DNA from: Clostridia bacterium
Lineage (GTDB): Bacteria > Bacillota > Clostridia > Lachnospirales > Lachnospiraceae
DNA length: 64,000 nt
Direction: 5' to 3'
Assembly: GCA_910576205.1 (NCBI GenBank)
Contig: CAJTHL010000002.1
Location: forward strand, 1-64,000
The notes under the pieces: generated by a model
Seen by the model: only the letters and a program-made list of their open reading frames with translations
Database searches by the model: none
Told to the model about the DNA's origin: nothing
Program-made: the position numbers and the translations under genes
Shown here: positions 31,821 to 41,149 of the stretch, piece after piece
Position numbering within the stretch: position 1 is the first letter of the stretch
Layout of the letters: the number at the start of each line of letters is the position of its first letter

Positions 31821-34097
31821 TTATACCTCTTTTGGAACATGTTGTATTTGCCCCGGCTTTTCACGCTTTCTGTACCAACGCCATACAGAACCGGTTATCA
31901 GCAGAATCGCCACGCCCGCCTGCCAAGCGTCTGCCAGCTGGTAAAGCCTGGGATCTGTATAGGCCACGGATACATGGCCGCTTCCCGCCTTCAGATATAC
32001 GCCCAGACGGCCGGAACCTCCCACATAGGTAATCAGCTGCTCGCCATTGTCCAGGACGGCTTCATAATGTTTGTCATAGACAAAGGGGATATTAAGCTTC
32101 TGATCAGTCTCTGACTGATAGTCAAATTCCACAGCCAGAGGGCTGTTCTTGTAATTGGAGATCTCTATGGGAAGATTTTCATCCTCTGGTTCCACAATAT
32201 TATCTCTCCGATAATAACTGCCTCTTCCCACGTTTCCTATGAGATACAGATCATCCACCTGCTTGTGATCCAGGAAGGGGGCAGAATTTTTGAATATGGA
32301 GGGTTTAGCCTGTCCATAGTAAGCGTCCAGATATACAATGGCGCAGAGGGCGGAAAATCCCAAAGCCAGCACCAGGAAAAACTGGCGGAGTTTATGTTCC
32401 TGGAAAAGCTGCTCAAATCCGTAGGCAGCAGCCACCGGCAAAAACAGCATGGCAAAGGCCAAAAGCCGCCAGGGGAACTGCAGGATAGAGGTTATATTGC
32501 GCAGCCATTCCACCTGGAAAACCAGATCCCAGGGGAAAAATTTCGTAGACAGATACACAAAGAACACGCCCAGCAGCATGGACTTTCTGGCCTTCCTGTA
32601 ACCGGGTAATTTCTCTTTTCCGTGGAGGATGCCTGCCGCTACAAGGCAGAGACAGCCAGCCACCAGGCCCAGTCCAAGAATCCAGGAGAAATTCTGTTTG
32701 GAATCGAAATAATACAAGCGGGCGGACATAATATCCGAGACATTAAAGGCAAACAGACGGGGCCCCTGGAGAGTGGAACCACTCAAGGTTCCCGCTGCTT
32801 CCAGGAATACATTGTAATCGTAGCCCAGATGATCCATAAAAGGAACAAGGAAGCCTGTATTCAGCCCCAGCGTACACACTCCCGCCAGCAAAATGGTGAG
32901 AAGCCTTTTCCCATCCAGCAGCTTATTCACGCTGAACACTGCCAGAACCACCGTAAACAGCACAGCCAGCTCCGTTGTGAGCAGATGGGAACGAAGGAGA
33001 CAGGTAAAGCTGAGGACCGACCAGATCCATTTCTTATAATCCCCCCGCAGAAGCTCGTGGACGCTGTAGAGCCACAGGGGAAGAAATGCCATGGCCAGGC
33101 TTTCCCCCAGGGCTGACCGCACATAGGTATCCATAAGGCGGTAAGGGGCCAGGGTGTAGAGAATGGCCGCAATCAGTCCCCAGCGGCGGGACTTTGTCAG
33201 ACGGGAGTAGGCGAACCATCCGCTGTAGGCAGTGACCAGGTGAATGAGGAAAATCAATACCTTGTAGCCAAGAAATGTGGACACGCCAAAAACCCGCAGC
33301 ACAGCGGGGATATACAGAAAGAAATCCGGGTAAAAAATGGGGAAGGCATAGCCGTAATCATTCATCAGATCCGGATAGATACGCACCGGAAAATAGCCTG
33401 CCTTCAGCCCGTTTGCCAGGCCCTCCACACGGCTAAAGTGAATCATCAGATCATGGGCCTCGGGAAGGTAGTCTGAGGTGAGAATCCAGGACGCCAGAAA
33501 AACGCTTCCCAGAAGAAGCAGGTGGGAAAGCTTTTCCTCCCTGGAAAAAGAGCGCTTCCGCGTATACAGGAGAAGGAAAAGCCCCAGAAGAAACACTGTG
33601 GCCACAAAAAATTCCTTGTCCCGGTAAATCCGCCCCACAGAGGCAACCGTCACCCGGCTGCTGACCTGCTCCTCATTAAGAAGTCCCTGGGAATACAGAC
33701 AAAGCTCTGTGGTAAGGCTCTCCACCGTAAAAAAGATCTCCTCCATGCCGTCCTCCGCGGCGGGAAGGGTTCTGGAAAACACTTCTATCCCCTGGGTATT
33801 GTCCGGGTGGACATATTTGGCGTCCCAGGCCTGCACCTCCAGAGGCGTTTTTGAATCGTACAGAATGGTGAGCACGTAGTCGCCGGGGTAGAGAATGACG
33901 CCTTCCTCCCCGGAAAAGGCTTCCGCAGGTATCCGCCTGCTAAATGTGTCGTCCACCGGCATAAGCAGGGCCAGAAGCAGGGCCAGAAGCCAGATTCCAA
34001 TGCCCCGGAACCAGGCGTTTTCCTTCCAGAAGGCAGGAAAACCTGTGTAGATTCTTTTTATTTCCGCTGAAGGGTTGTTTTGTTCCTGATATCCCAT
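31821..34097 (-). CDS. Large polytopic membrane protein (YfhO / PTPS-related type)
   Basis: A 758-residue protein. It has an N-terminal helix, an extracellular beta-rich segment, about 10-12 further helices containing SDYLPEAHDLMIHFSRVEGL and YPDLMNDYGYAFPIFYPDFF, then a C-terminal extracellular domain and a final helix before a basic tail. The layout resembles YfhO-like and 6-pyruvoyl-tetrahydropterin-synthase-related membrane proteins, which are GT-C-fold enzymes. It is coupled with the PMT-like gene, suggesting a shared surface-glycosylation job. No exact function is claimed. Confidence 0.65.
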   Translation of the reverse strand: MGYQEQNNPSAEIKRIYTGFPAFWKENAWFRGIGIWLLALLLALLMPVDDTFSRRIPAEAFSGEEGVILYPGDYVLTILYDSKTPLEVQAWDAKYVHPDNTQGIEVFSRTLPAAEDGMEEIFFTVESLTTELCLYSQGLLNEEQVSSRVTVASVGRIYRDKEFFVATVFLLGLFLLLYTRKRSFSREEKLSHLLLLGSVFLASWILTSDYLPEAHDLMIHFSRVEGLANGLKAGYFPVRIYPDLMNDYGYAFPIFYPDFFLYIPAVLRVFGVSTFLGYKVLIFLIHLVTAYSGWFAYSRLTKSRRWGLIAAILYTLAPYRLMDTYVRSALGESLAMAFLPLWLYSVHELLRGDYKKWIWSVLSFTCLLRSHLLTTELAVLFTVVLAVFSVNKLLDGKRLLTILLAGVCTLGLNTGFLVPFMDHLGYDYNVFLEAAGTLSGSTLQGPRLFAFNVSDIMSARLYYFDSKQNFSWILGLGLVAGCLCLVAAGILHGKEKLPGYRKARKSMLLGVFFVYLSTKFFPWDLVFQVEWLRNITSILQFPWRLLAFAMLFLPVAAAYGFEQLFQEHKLRQFFLVLALGFSALCAIVYLDAYYGQAKPSIFKNSAPFLDHKQVDDLYLIGNVGRGSYYRRDNIVEPEDENLPIEISNYKNSPLAVEFDYQSETDQKLNIPFVYDKHYEAVLDNGEQLITYVGGSGRLGVYLKAGSGHVSVAYTDPRLYQLADAWQAGVAILLITGSVWRWYRKREKPGQIQHVPKEV

Positions 34098-34142
34098 GTT
34101 ATTCCCCTTATGTTAGTCTTGTCTCCCAATATGGTATTGGAT

Positions 34143-35216
34143 TCACAGAATCGTCCCGCCCCCAAGTACATACTCCCCGTCATAAAATACAACTGCCTGT
34201 CCGGGGGTAACGGCTCTCTGTGGCTTTTCAAATTCCACCCGCACCCGGTCCGGCCCCGTTTTTTTTATGACGCAGGGGGCGCCCTTGTGGTTATAGCGGA
34301 TTTTTGCCATGGCGGGCCGCTCCCCGTCAAGATGGGGGATTGCCATGAAATTCAACCTGTCCGCTTCCAAAACACTGGAAAATACGTCCTCATTTTCCCC
34401 GATAACCACTTGATTGGTCCTGGGCCGGATTTCCGTCACCACTACCCGGCGGCCCATGGAAAGGCCGAGGCCCTTTCTCTGGCCGATGGTGTAGTGGGTG
34501 ATGCCCTTATGGCGGCCAAGGATCTCTCCGGCGGCATTGACAAAATCCCCCTCCGGGATTTTTGCGCCTGTGGTCCGGTCAATAAAGCTGGCATAATCCC
34601 CGTCCGGCACAAAACAGATCTCTTGACTGTCCGGCTTCTGGGCTGTGAGAAGCCCTAAAGAGTCCGCCATAGCCCGGATCTTTTCTTTCGTGTAGGCGCC
34701 CACCGGCATGCGGGTGCAGGCAAGCTGCTCCTGGGTCAGACTGTATAGGGCGTAAGTCTGGTCTTTGCCGGCTGTGGCAGACATGCGCAGAGAAAAACGG
34801 CCATTTTCCAGGCGTTCAATCCTGGCATAATGACCTGTCGCAATATAATCTGCACCGATTTCCCGGCTTCTCTTAAGCAAAGACTCCCATTTCACATACC
34901 GGTTGCAGGCAATGCAGGGGTTTGGCGTTCTGCCCGCCAGGTATTCCCTCACAAAATAATCCATGACGTGAAGCCGGAAATCTTCTTTGAAATTCATTAC
35001 ATAATAAGGAATGCCAAGCTGCCAGGCCACTCTCCTGGCGTCCTCCACGGCAGAAAGGCCGCAGCAACCACCGTTTTCCTGCTGGGCCTCCTCTGTGTCG
35101 TCCTGCCAGATCTGCATGGTCACGCCTATAACCTCATAGCCCTGCTCCTTTAAAAGCCAGGCCGCCACGGAGGAGTCCACGCCGCCGGACATTCCCACTA
35201 CCACTTTTTCTTTCAT
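34143..35216 (-). CDS. mnmA: tRNA-specific 2-thiouridylase
   Basis: Thiolates U34 of tRNA for Lys, Glu and Gln. The 357-residue protein begins MKEKVVVGMSGGVDSSVAAW with the PP-loop SGGVDSS. It has the two catalytic cysteines in TPNPCIACNRYVKW (about 102) and QEICFVPDGDY (about 198). The nifS and nifU genes are nearby on the same strand, and NifS-type desulfurases supply the sulfur, so the linkage makes biochemical sense. No clear Shine-Dalgarno is visible before the ATG. Confidence 0.93.
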   Translation of the reverse strand: MKEKVVVGMSGGVDSSVAAWLLKEQGYEVIGVTMQIWQDDTEEAQQENGGCCGLSAVEDARRVAWQLGIPYYVMNFKEDFRLHVMDYFVREYLAGRTPNPCIACNRYVKWESLLKRSREIGADYIATGHYARIERLENGRFSLRMSATAGKDQTYALYSLTQEQLACTRMPVGAYTKEKIRAMADSLGLLTAQKPDSQEICFVPDGDYASFIDRTTGAKIPEGDFVNAAGEILGRHKGITHYTIGQRKGLGLSMGRRVVVTEIRPRTNQVVIGENEDVFSSVLEADRLNFMAIPHLDGERPAMAKIRYNHKGAPCVIKKTGPDRVRVEFEKPQRAVTPGQAVVFYDGEYVLGGGTIL

Positions 35217-35224
35217 ATGCAGAA

Positions 35225-36223
35225 TCAGGAACGATTGCCGGGATCAAAGGGATCCTGGCCGTAGCTGCTGCCCTGTCCATAGCCGGAACCGGTCTGGCCG
35301 CTTCCGCCCTGCTCGTAGCCGCCGCTCTGGCCTGGCCCATAGCCAGTACCATAGTAGCCGCCCTGGCCCTGGCCATAGCCGGTGCCGTAAGAGCCGCCCT
35401 GGCCCTGGATATAACCGCCGCCATACATACCCTGCTGCCCCATGCCAGACTGCTCCTGTTCCTTTTTGGCATGCTTGATAGCCATGTAGAGGTAAATTAG
35501 GGAGATACCAAAATTAATCACCCAGAAATAAGGGATGGTAATAGCGGTGGCAGATTCCAGAAGCTTTACAAGCCCCTTAATTCCCAGGGAAAGAGTACGG
35601 CTGTAAATTCCCAGCAGATACACCTGGCCGAAGGTCAGATTTGCCTTCTGGATGCTGCTGAATATCAGGCCGATCAGGCCTACAAACAGCACGCCGAAGA
35701 AGAACAGGGCCACGGCAAAGATATAGATAAACAGCAGTCCAATGAAAATACTTACATAGATCAGCGGAATCCAGCTTTCCAGATCGCTCCGGTCAAACTC
35801 CAGATCCAGCTGGCTATAGTAATAGGACTGCACCTGCCCGTTGCTCTTTAAGAAAATTTTTTCCTCATCCATAATAATGACGGAGGCATAGCCGTAGGCA
35901 AAATCATAGGCGTCGTCTACGTCAAAATATTCCGTGGTGTCTATGTCCACATAGGACTGGCCGGGCGAGTTAAAATATACGGGATCCTCAATGTAGAAGG
36001 AACCGTTGTACAGCTCAAATTCTGGAATGTATTCGTCCAGAATTTTCCCAAAACCGCCGGTACGCGCCTGGAAAACAAAGCACGGAATGATATAGGCCAG
36101 AATAAAGTAGAAAAACAACAGCAGAACACTGTAGCCAAACACCTTTCCCTTCTTGTTTTTCAGAAATTTCGGGTATGCGGATACCTTTCCCACAGCACAT
36201 CCCATCTCTTTAAATACGTTCAT
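35225..36223 (-). CDS. DUF1189-like membrane protein with Gly/Tyr/Gln-rich tail
   Basis: A 332-residue protein with an N-terminal helix (about 28-50), an extracellular segment, three to four more helices (about 150-260) and a cytoplasmic low-complexity tail of about 75 residues built from GYGQGQGG/YGTGYG units. The membrane part resembles DUF1189 proteins of Firmicutes, whose function is unknown. It sits 8 nt upstream of mnmA and downstream of nifU. The tail is encoded by imperfect repeats at 35225-35440 and looks prion-like. Confidence 0.6.
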   Translation of the reverse strand: MNVFKEMGCAVGKVSAYPKFLKNKKGKVFGYSVLLLFFYFILAYIIPCFVFQARTGGFGKILDEYIPEFELYNGSFYIEDPVYFNSPGQSYVDIDTTEYFDVDDAYDFAYGYASVIIMDEEKIFLKSNGQVQSYYYSQLDLEFDRSDLESWIPLIYVSIFIGLLFIYIFAVALFFFGVLFVGLIGLIFSSIQKANLTFGQVYLLGIYSRTLSLGIKGLVKLLESATAITIPYFWVINFGISLIYLYMAIKHAKKEQEQSGMGQQGMYGGGYIQGQGGSYGTGYGQGQGGYYGTGYGPGQSGGYEQGGSGQTGSGYGQGSSYGQDPFDPGNRS

Positions 36224-36249
36224 GGTTTCATCCCCTCCTGATGTTATCG

Positions 36250-36693
36250 TTAATATGCTTCCGCCTCTTCTTCCTCTCCCTCATGAATGTCAGATTTGGG
36301 TTTTTCCAGGCCTTCTATCCGGATGCCGTGCTTTTCGGCATAGTCCCACAGCGCCGCGTGGATGGCCTCCTCCGCCAGCAAAGAGCAGTGTACCTTTACC
36401 GGGGGAAGTCCGTCCAGGGCCTCCATCACAGCCTTGTTGGTGATTTTCAAGGCCTCATAGATGGATTTTCCCTTTACAAGCTCTGTGGCCATGCTGCTGG
36501 TAGCCACGGCCGCGCCGCAGCCAAAGGTCTTGAATTTCACATCCTGGATAATCTCGTTCTCGTCGATATCCAGGTAAATCCGCATAATATCGCCGCACTT
36601 GGCATTTCCCACGGTGCCAACGCCGCTGGCATTTTCAATCTCGCCTACATTTCTTGGATTCTGAAAATGATCCATTACTTTTTCACTGTACAT
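36250..36693 (-). CDS. nifU: Iron-sulfur cluster scaffold protein
   Basis: A 147-residue IscU/NifU-type scaffold on which Fe-S clusters are assembled. It begins MYSEKVMDHFQNPRNVGEIE and has the three ligand cysteines Cys33 (NAKCGD), Cys59 (TFGCGAA) and Cys103 (VHCSLLAEEA). It follows the cysteine desulfurase on the same strand by about 100 nt. The usual Asp of IscU after the first Cys is present (CGD). The acidic C-terminus is typical of the Clostridia form. Confidence 0.93.
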   Translation of the reverse strand: MYSEKVMDHFQNPRNVGEIENASGVGTVGNAKCGDIMRIYLDIDENEIIQDVKFKTFGCGAAVATSSMATELVKGKSIYEALKITNKAVMEALDGLPPVKVHCSLLAEEAIHAALWDYAEKHGIRIEGLEKPKSDIHEGEEEEAEAY

Positions 36694-36793
36694 ACCTGCA
36701 TTCTCCTCTTTTCCTGTAATTCAGACGAATCTGCTATTTTTATTTTTTCTTTTAAACCGGCCTGCAAAACCTGCATTGCCTTTAGGACTTATT

Positions 36794-37975
36794 TTATCTG
36801 CCCTTCTTCATAAAATCCTCATAGAGCGGGGACATATCCCGCAGTTTCTGTACGATCTTCTTGACGGTCTCCACCACAAAATCAATTTCCTCCCGGGTAG
36901 TCTCTTCACCCAGGGTCAGCCTTAGGGAGCCGTGGGCGATTTCATGGGGCAGCCCGATGGCCAGCAGCACATGGGACGGATCCAGGGAGCCCGAGGTACA
37001 GGCGGAGCCCGACGACGCGCAGATGCCCTCCATGTCCAGCATAATCAGCAGGGATTCCCCCTCCACAAACTGGAAGCTGAAATTGGCGTTGTTGGGAAGG
37101 CGGTTTGTCCTGTGGCCGTTGAGCCTGGTAAAAGGCACCTCCGCCAGCACACGCCTAATAAGGTAATCCCGCAGATCCCGCTCTTTTGCCGTGCGGGATT
37201 CCAGCGTGTCAAGAGCCCTCTCCACGGCCTTCCCGTAACCTACGATACCGGGCACATTTTCAGTTCCGGCCCGGCGCTTCCTCTCCTGGGCGCCGCCGTG
37301 GATAAAGGAGCGAAGCTTAAGGCCTGTGCGGATATAAAGGAACCCGATGCCCTTGGGGCCGTTCAGTTTATGGCCGCTGGAGCTGAGCATATCAATGTGA
37401 TACTCGTCCACGGAAATGGGTACCTGCCCAAAGGCCTGTACGGCGTCCGTGTGGAATAAAATCCCATGCTCCTTTGCGATTTCCCCGATCTCCTTAATGG
37501 GCTCTATGGTTCCGATCTCGTTATTGGCAAACATGACGGAAATCAGAATAGTGGTGGGACGGATGGCCTTTTTAAGCTCTTCAAGCCTTACTACCCCGTT
37601 TTCATCCACATTCAGGTAGGTCACCTCAAAGCCACGTTTCTCCAGGTATTCACAGGTGTGTAAAATGGCGTGGTGTTCAATCTTTGTGGTGATAATATGG
37701 TTTCCTTTGGACGCGTAGGCTTCCGCCGCTGCCTTAAGGGCCCAGTTGTCCGCCTCGCTTCCGCCGGCTGTAAAATAAATCTCGTTGCTCTTTGCCCCCA
37801 GGGCTTTTGCGATGGTTTCCCGGCTTTTTGTAATGGCCTTTTTGCTGTCCCCGGCCAGACTGTAGACGCTGGAGGGATTTCCGTAATACTCCGAGAAATA
37901 GGGAACCATGGCTTCCACTACCTCCGGCGCGGTTCTGGTAGTTGCCGCATTGTCAAGATAAATGAGTTTCTTCAT
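36794..37975 (-). CDS. nifS: Cysteine desulfurase (NifS/IscS type)
   Basis: A 393-residue PLP enzyme that strips sulfur from cysteine for Fe-S clusters and tRNA thiolation. It begins MKKLIYLDNAATTRTAPEVV. It has the PLP-lysine segment SSSGHKLNGPKGIG (about 203), HGGAQERKRRAGTENVPG, and the long catalytic loop with active Cys in ICASSGSACTSGSLDPSHVL. AGGAGG precedes the ATG. It forms iscR-nifS-nifU, the standard Clostridia Fe-S operon. Confidence 0.95.
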   Translation of the reverse strand: MKKLIYLDNAATTRTAPEVVEAMVPYFSEYYGNPSSVYSLAGDSKKAITKSRETIAKALGAKSNEIYFTAGGSEADNWALKAAAEAYASKGNHIITTKIEHHAILHTCEYLEKRGFEVTYLNVDENGVVRLEELKKAIRPTTILISVMFANNEIGTIEPIKEIGEIAKEHGILFHTDAVQAFGQVPISVDEYHIDMLSSSGHKLNGPKGIGFLYIRTGLKLRSFIHGGAQERKRRAGTENVPGIVGYGKAVERALDTLESRTAKERDLRDYLIRRVLAEVPFTRLNGHRTNRLPNNANFSFQFVEGESLLIMLDMEGICASSGSACTSGSLDPSHVLLAIGLPHEIAHGSLRLTLGEETTREEIDFVVETVKKIVQKLRDMSPLYEDFMKKGR

Positions 37976-38044
37976 AACAAAAACCTCCTATTAAAATGCC
38001 GCGTCTGTGCCCCGGACTCCTTCCGGGGAATGTTCCGGCAGACG

Positions 38045-38503
38045 CTAATTGGAACAGCAGGATCCCGGGGAGGACACGGCGTCCTTCACGCCTCTGCTTT
38101 CCTCTATTAACTGACTAAGCTTTATTTCATCTACGGTCTGGTTAATGCTGTCGTTGATGCGCTTCCAGACATATTTTGTCACACAGACATCCGAACCCGT
38201 ACAGCCCTGCTCCTCGTCAAGGCCCGGACAGTTGACCGGGTCGAGGCTTCCCTCCAGGGCTCTTAGAATATCCCCCACGGAAATGTCCTTTGCCGGTTTT
38301 GCCAGCATATAACCGCCCCCGGCGCCCCGTACGCTGGACACCAGCCCCGCCTTTCTAAGCTTTCCGATCAACTGCTCCAGATAGCTCTCCGAGATATTCT
38401 GCCTGGCCGCAATACTGGCTATGGATGCCGCTTCTGTCTCACTGTTGAGAGCCAGATCAAGGAGGGCCCGAAGCCCGTATCTGCCCTTTGTGGATAACTT
38501 CAT
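38045..38503 (-). CDS. iscR: Rrf2/IscR-family Fe-S-responsive regulator
   Basis: A 152-residue regulator starting MKLSTKGRYGLRALLDLALN, a winged helix typical of Rrf2. The recognition helix region QNISESYLEQLIGKLRKAGLV and glycine-rich wing VRGAGGGYMLAKP are present. Three cysteines (CPGLDEEQGCTGSDVC) can hold an Fe-S cluster. It probably represses its own operon when clusters are plentiful. The ATG at 38503 follows AGAGG by 8 nt. Confidence 0.88.
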   Translation of the reverse strand: MKLSTKGRYGLRALLDLALNSETEAASIASIAARQNISESYLEQLIGKLRKAGLVSSVRGAGGGYMLAKPAKDISVGDILRALEGSLDPVNCPGLDEEQGCTGSDVCVTKYVWKRINDSINQTVDEIKLSQLIEESRGVKDAVSSPGSCCSN

Positions 38504-38523
38504 CCCCATCACCTCTCACAATT

Positions 38524-38580
38524 CCGAGTATTTTGCTCGGATATCGTAATGATAATAGCACCCTATTGGTGTTCTGTCAA
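38524..38580 (-). promoter_or_regulatory. iscR operon promoter with inverted-repeat operator
   Basis: Minus-strand TTGACA (38575-38580), 17 nt, TATTAT (38552-38557). Just downstream is CCGAG-CAAAATA-CTCGG (38524-38540), a perfect 5-bp inverted repeat with a 7-nt spacer covering roughly +5 to +21. Its position and symmetry fit an operator for the Rrf2 dimer encoded by the first gene. Confidence 0.7.
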
Positions 38581-38647
38581 GTCTCTTTGGAGAATATATT
38601 CATAAAAAAGTTACTCTGCATCATAACAAAAAGGGGTATCAGACCAT

Positions 38648-40003
38648 ATGAAAAAAAATAAGCATCCGCTTCTGACTGGAGCGTTGATTCTGACCCTCAC
38701 CGGCGTTGCCACCAGGGTGATTGGGTTCTTCTATAAGATATTCTTAAGCCGCGTCATTGGTGCCGAGGGGATCGGGCTTTATCAGATGATTTTCCCGGTA
38801 TTCGGTATCTGTTTTTCCCTTACGGTGGCCGGAATCGAGACATCTATCTCCCGGTTTGTGGCCGGGGAGGCCGCCAGGAAAAATGAGCGGGGAGCGAAAA
38901 ATATGCTGGCCGCCGGAATGCTGCTGTCCTTTTCCCTCTCCCTGCTGGCCGCCCTGTGGCTGTATAAAAGCGCGGATTTCCTGGCTGTCCATTACCTAAA
39001 GGAGCCCCGCTGCGGTATCCTTTTGCGTTTCCTGTCCTTTTCCCTGCCCTTCGCCTCCTGCCACGCCTGTATCACCGGGTATTACTATGGCCTCAAAAAA
39101 ACAGGCGTCCCGGCCGTAAGCCAGCTTCTGGAACAGCTTGTGCGGGTGGGCGCCGTGTTTCTGCTGGCTGATATCTGTGTGGAAAGAGGAATTGCCATCT
39201 CCCCGGTGCTGGCGGTTCTGGGCATGGCTTTGGGGGAATTTTCCTCCATGCTTTTCTGTGTGAGCGTCCTGGTTTTCCAGAGGTCCGGAGCCGGAAAAAA
39301 AGCCCAGGGACAGACAAACAGCCTTGTATCCGGCCATGCTCTGTCCCTGGGTAATTGTATGCGGCAGATCCTTGCCATGTCCCTTCCCTTGACCGGAAAC
39401 CGGGTAGTGATGAATGTGCTGGCAAGCATGGAGTCGATTCTGATTCCCCTCACCCTTCAGGTGTACGGCCTGGATGCGGCAGCCGCCTACAGCATCTACG
39501 GCACGCTTACTGGTATGTCCCTCTCCTTCATCCTTTTCCCCAATGTCCTTACGGGCTCCGTCGCCGTCCTGCTTCTCCCCTCCGTTTCGGAGGCCCAGGC
39601 GGCGGGCGACCAGAAGAGAATCCGTCTGGCCGTACAGAAATCCATCGCCTTCTGCCTTCCCTTTGGGACTTTCTGCACGGTATTTTTTCTGCTGACGGGG
39701 AAATTTCTGGGCTCCTTTTTCTTCCACAGCGCCCTGGCAGGGGATTTTATCCTGACCCTGGCCTGGATCTGCCCCTTTTTATACTTGAATTCCACCTTGA
39801 ACAGCATTCTTCACGGGCTTGGTTCCACTGGAATCACCTTCCGCAACAACGTAATCGGCATTACCATCCGCATTGTCTTTATTCTGCTCTGTGTGCCCAC
39901 CTACGGCATTAAAGGGTACCTGTGGGGAATCCTGGCCAATCAGCTCGCGGTGACCTTACTGTGTCTGGGAAGCTTAAAGGGGTATCTTGGGGGGGAGCCT
40001 TAA
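38648..40003 (+). CDS. SpoVB-like polysaccharide/lipid flippase (MOP superfamily)
   Basis: A 451-residue protein with 12-14 membrane helices, starting after a basic MKKNKHPLLTGALILTLTG. It carries the FYKIFLSRVIGAEGIGLYQM motif of SpoVB/MurJ-type flippases. Such proteins move lipid-linked sugars across the membrane, SpoVB being needed for spore cortex. The gene is divergent from iscR and has AAAAGGGG upstream. Spore cortex flippase is likely, but capsule export is possible. Confidence 0.8.
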   Translation: MKKNKHPLLTGALILTLTGVATRVIGFFYKIFLSRVIGAEGIGLYQMIFPVFGICFSLTVAGIETSISRFVAGEAARKNERGAKNMLAAGMLLSFSLSLLAALWLYKSADFLAVHYLKEPRCGILLRFLSFSLPFASCHACITGYYYGLKKTGVPAVSQLLEQLVRVGAVFLLADICVERGIAISPVLAVLGMALGEFSSMLFCVSVLVFQRSGAGKKAQGQTNSLVSGHALSLGNCMRQILAMSLPLTGNRVVMNVLASMESILIPLTLQVYGLDAAAAYSIYGTLTGMSLSFILFPNVLTGSVAVLLLPSVSEAQAAGDQKRIRLAVQKSIAFCLPFGTFCTVFFLLTGKFLGSFFFHSALAGDFILTLAWICPFLYLNSTLNSILHGLGSTGITFRNNVIGITIRIVFILLCVPTYGIKGYLWGILANQLAVTLLCLGSLKGYLGGEP

Positions 40004-40019
40004 AAGTACCTTGTATGCT

Positions 40020-41048
40020 TTAGCATCTCTCCGCAATCTCATAGATAAGCCGCTCCGATTCCGCCCAGCCCAGGCAGGGGTCCGTGATGGATTTCCCGTA
40101 AATATGGTCGTGGACGCTCTGGCAGCCGGACTCAATGTAGCTCTCCACCATAACGCCTTTCACAAGACGGCGGATTTCCGGGGCCAGGGCACGACTGTGA
40201 AGCACTTCCTTTACAATCCGCACCTGCTGCTCATACTGCTTGTTGGAATTGGAGTGGTTGGCGTCTACGATGGCGGCCGGATTTGTAAGATTCCGCTCCC
40301 CGTAGAGCTCCAGCACCCGCATTAAATCCTCGTAGTGGTAGTTGGGCAGATTGACGCCCCGCTTGTTTACGGCTCCCCGCAGCACCACATGGGTAAGGTC
40401 ATTTCCCTTTGTCTCCACGTCCCATCCCCGGTAAATAAAGGAATGTCCGTGCTGGGCGGCGGTGACGGAATTCAGCATAACCGTAAAGTCCCCGCTGGTG
40501 GGATTTTTCATCCCGGTGGGCACGTCGATGCCGCTGGCCACCAGGCGGTGCTGCTGGTTTTCCACGGAGCGGGCTCCGATGGCGATGTAGGACAGGAAAT
40601 CCGTCACATAGGGCAGGTTTTCCGGGTATAACATCTCGTCAGCAGCCGTAAGCCCGCTCTCCTTAATGGCCCGGATATGCATGTGGCGAAGGGCAATGAT
40701 TCCAGCTAAAGGATCCGGCTTCTTTTCCGGGTCCGGCTGGTGCATAATGCCCTTGTAGCCCTCCCCGGTGGTTCGGGGCTTATTGGTGTAGATACGGGGA
40801 ATGAGAATCAGCCGGTCCTTCACCTCCTCCTGGAGAGGCGTCAGCCGGTTTACATAATCACATACCGCGTCTTCGTTATCTGCGGAGCAGGGCCCGATAA
40901 TCACCAGAAATTTATCGCTCTCCCCGGTGAATACCTTCCGGATTTCCTTATCCCGCTCATCCTTTATCTTTGCCACAGCTTCTGGTACCGGATAAGTGCT
41001 CCGGATTTCGCTGGGGGTTGGAAGTTTCTGTTTAAATTCAAATGCCAT
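40020..41048 (-). CDS. 3-deoxy-7-phosphoheptulonate synthase (DAHP synthase, class I)
   Basis: First enzyme of the shikimate pathway, joining phosphoenolpyruvate and erythrose 4-phosphate. The 342-residue AroFGH-type protein has VIIGPCSADNEDAV, PRIYTNKPRTTGEGYKG, GARSVENQQHR and DANHSNSNKQYEQQ. The start at 41048 follows AAGGAG by 10 nt and gives MAFEFKQKLPTPSEIRSTYP. It is convergent with the SpoVB-like gene. No other aro genes are adjacent. Confidence 0.93.
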   Translation of the reverse strand: MAFEFKQKLPTPSEIRSTYPVPEAVAKIKDERDKEIRKVFTGESDKFLVIIGPCSADNEDAVCDYVNRLTPLQEEVKDRLILIPRIYTNKPRTTGEGYKGIMHQPDPEKKPDPLAGIIALRHMHIRAIKESGLTAADEMLYPENLPYVTDFLSYIAIGARSVENQQHRLVASGIDVPTGMKNPTSGDFTVMLNSVTAAQHGHSFIYRGWDVETKGNDLTHVVLRGAVNKRGVNLPNYHYEDLMRVLELYGERNLTNPAAIVDANHSNSNKQYEQQVRIVKEVLHSRALAPEIRRLVKGVMVESYIESGCQSVHDHIYGKSITDPCLGWAESERLIYEIAERC

Positions 41049-41149
41049 GATATGAGGTCTCCTTCTGTATTTTTCTCTGTCAGATTCCGAAAACGTCCCC
41101 ATTATAATACAAGACGGCCCAAAATGCAATCACCCGGTGAATGGTATCT

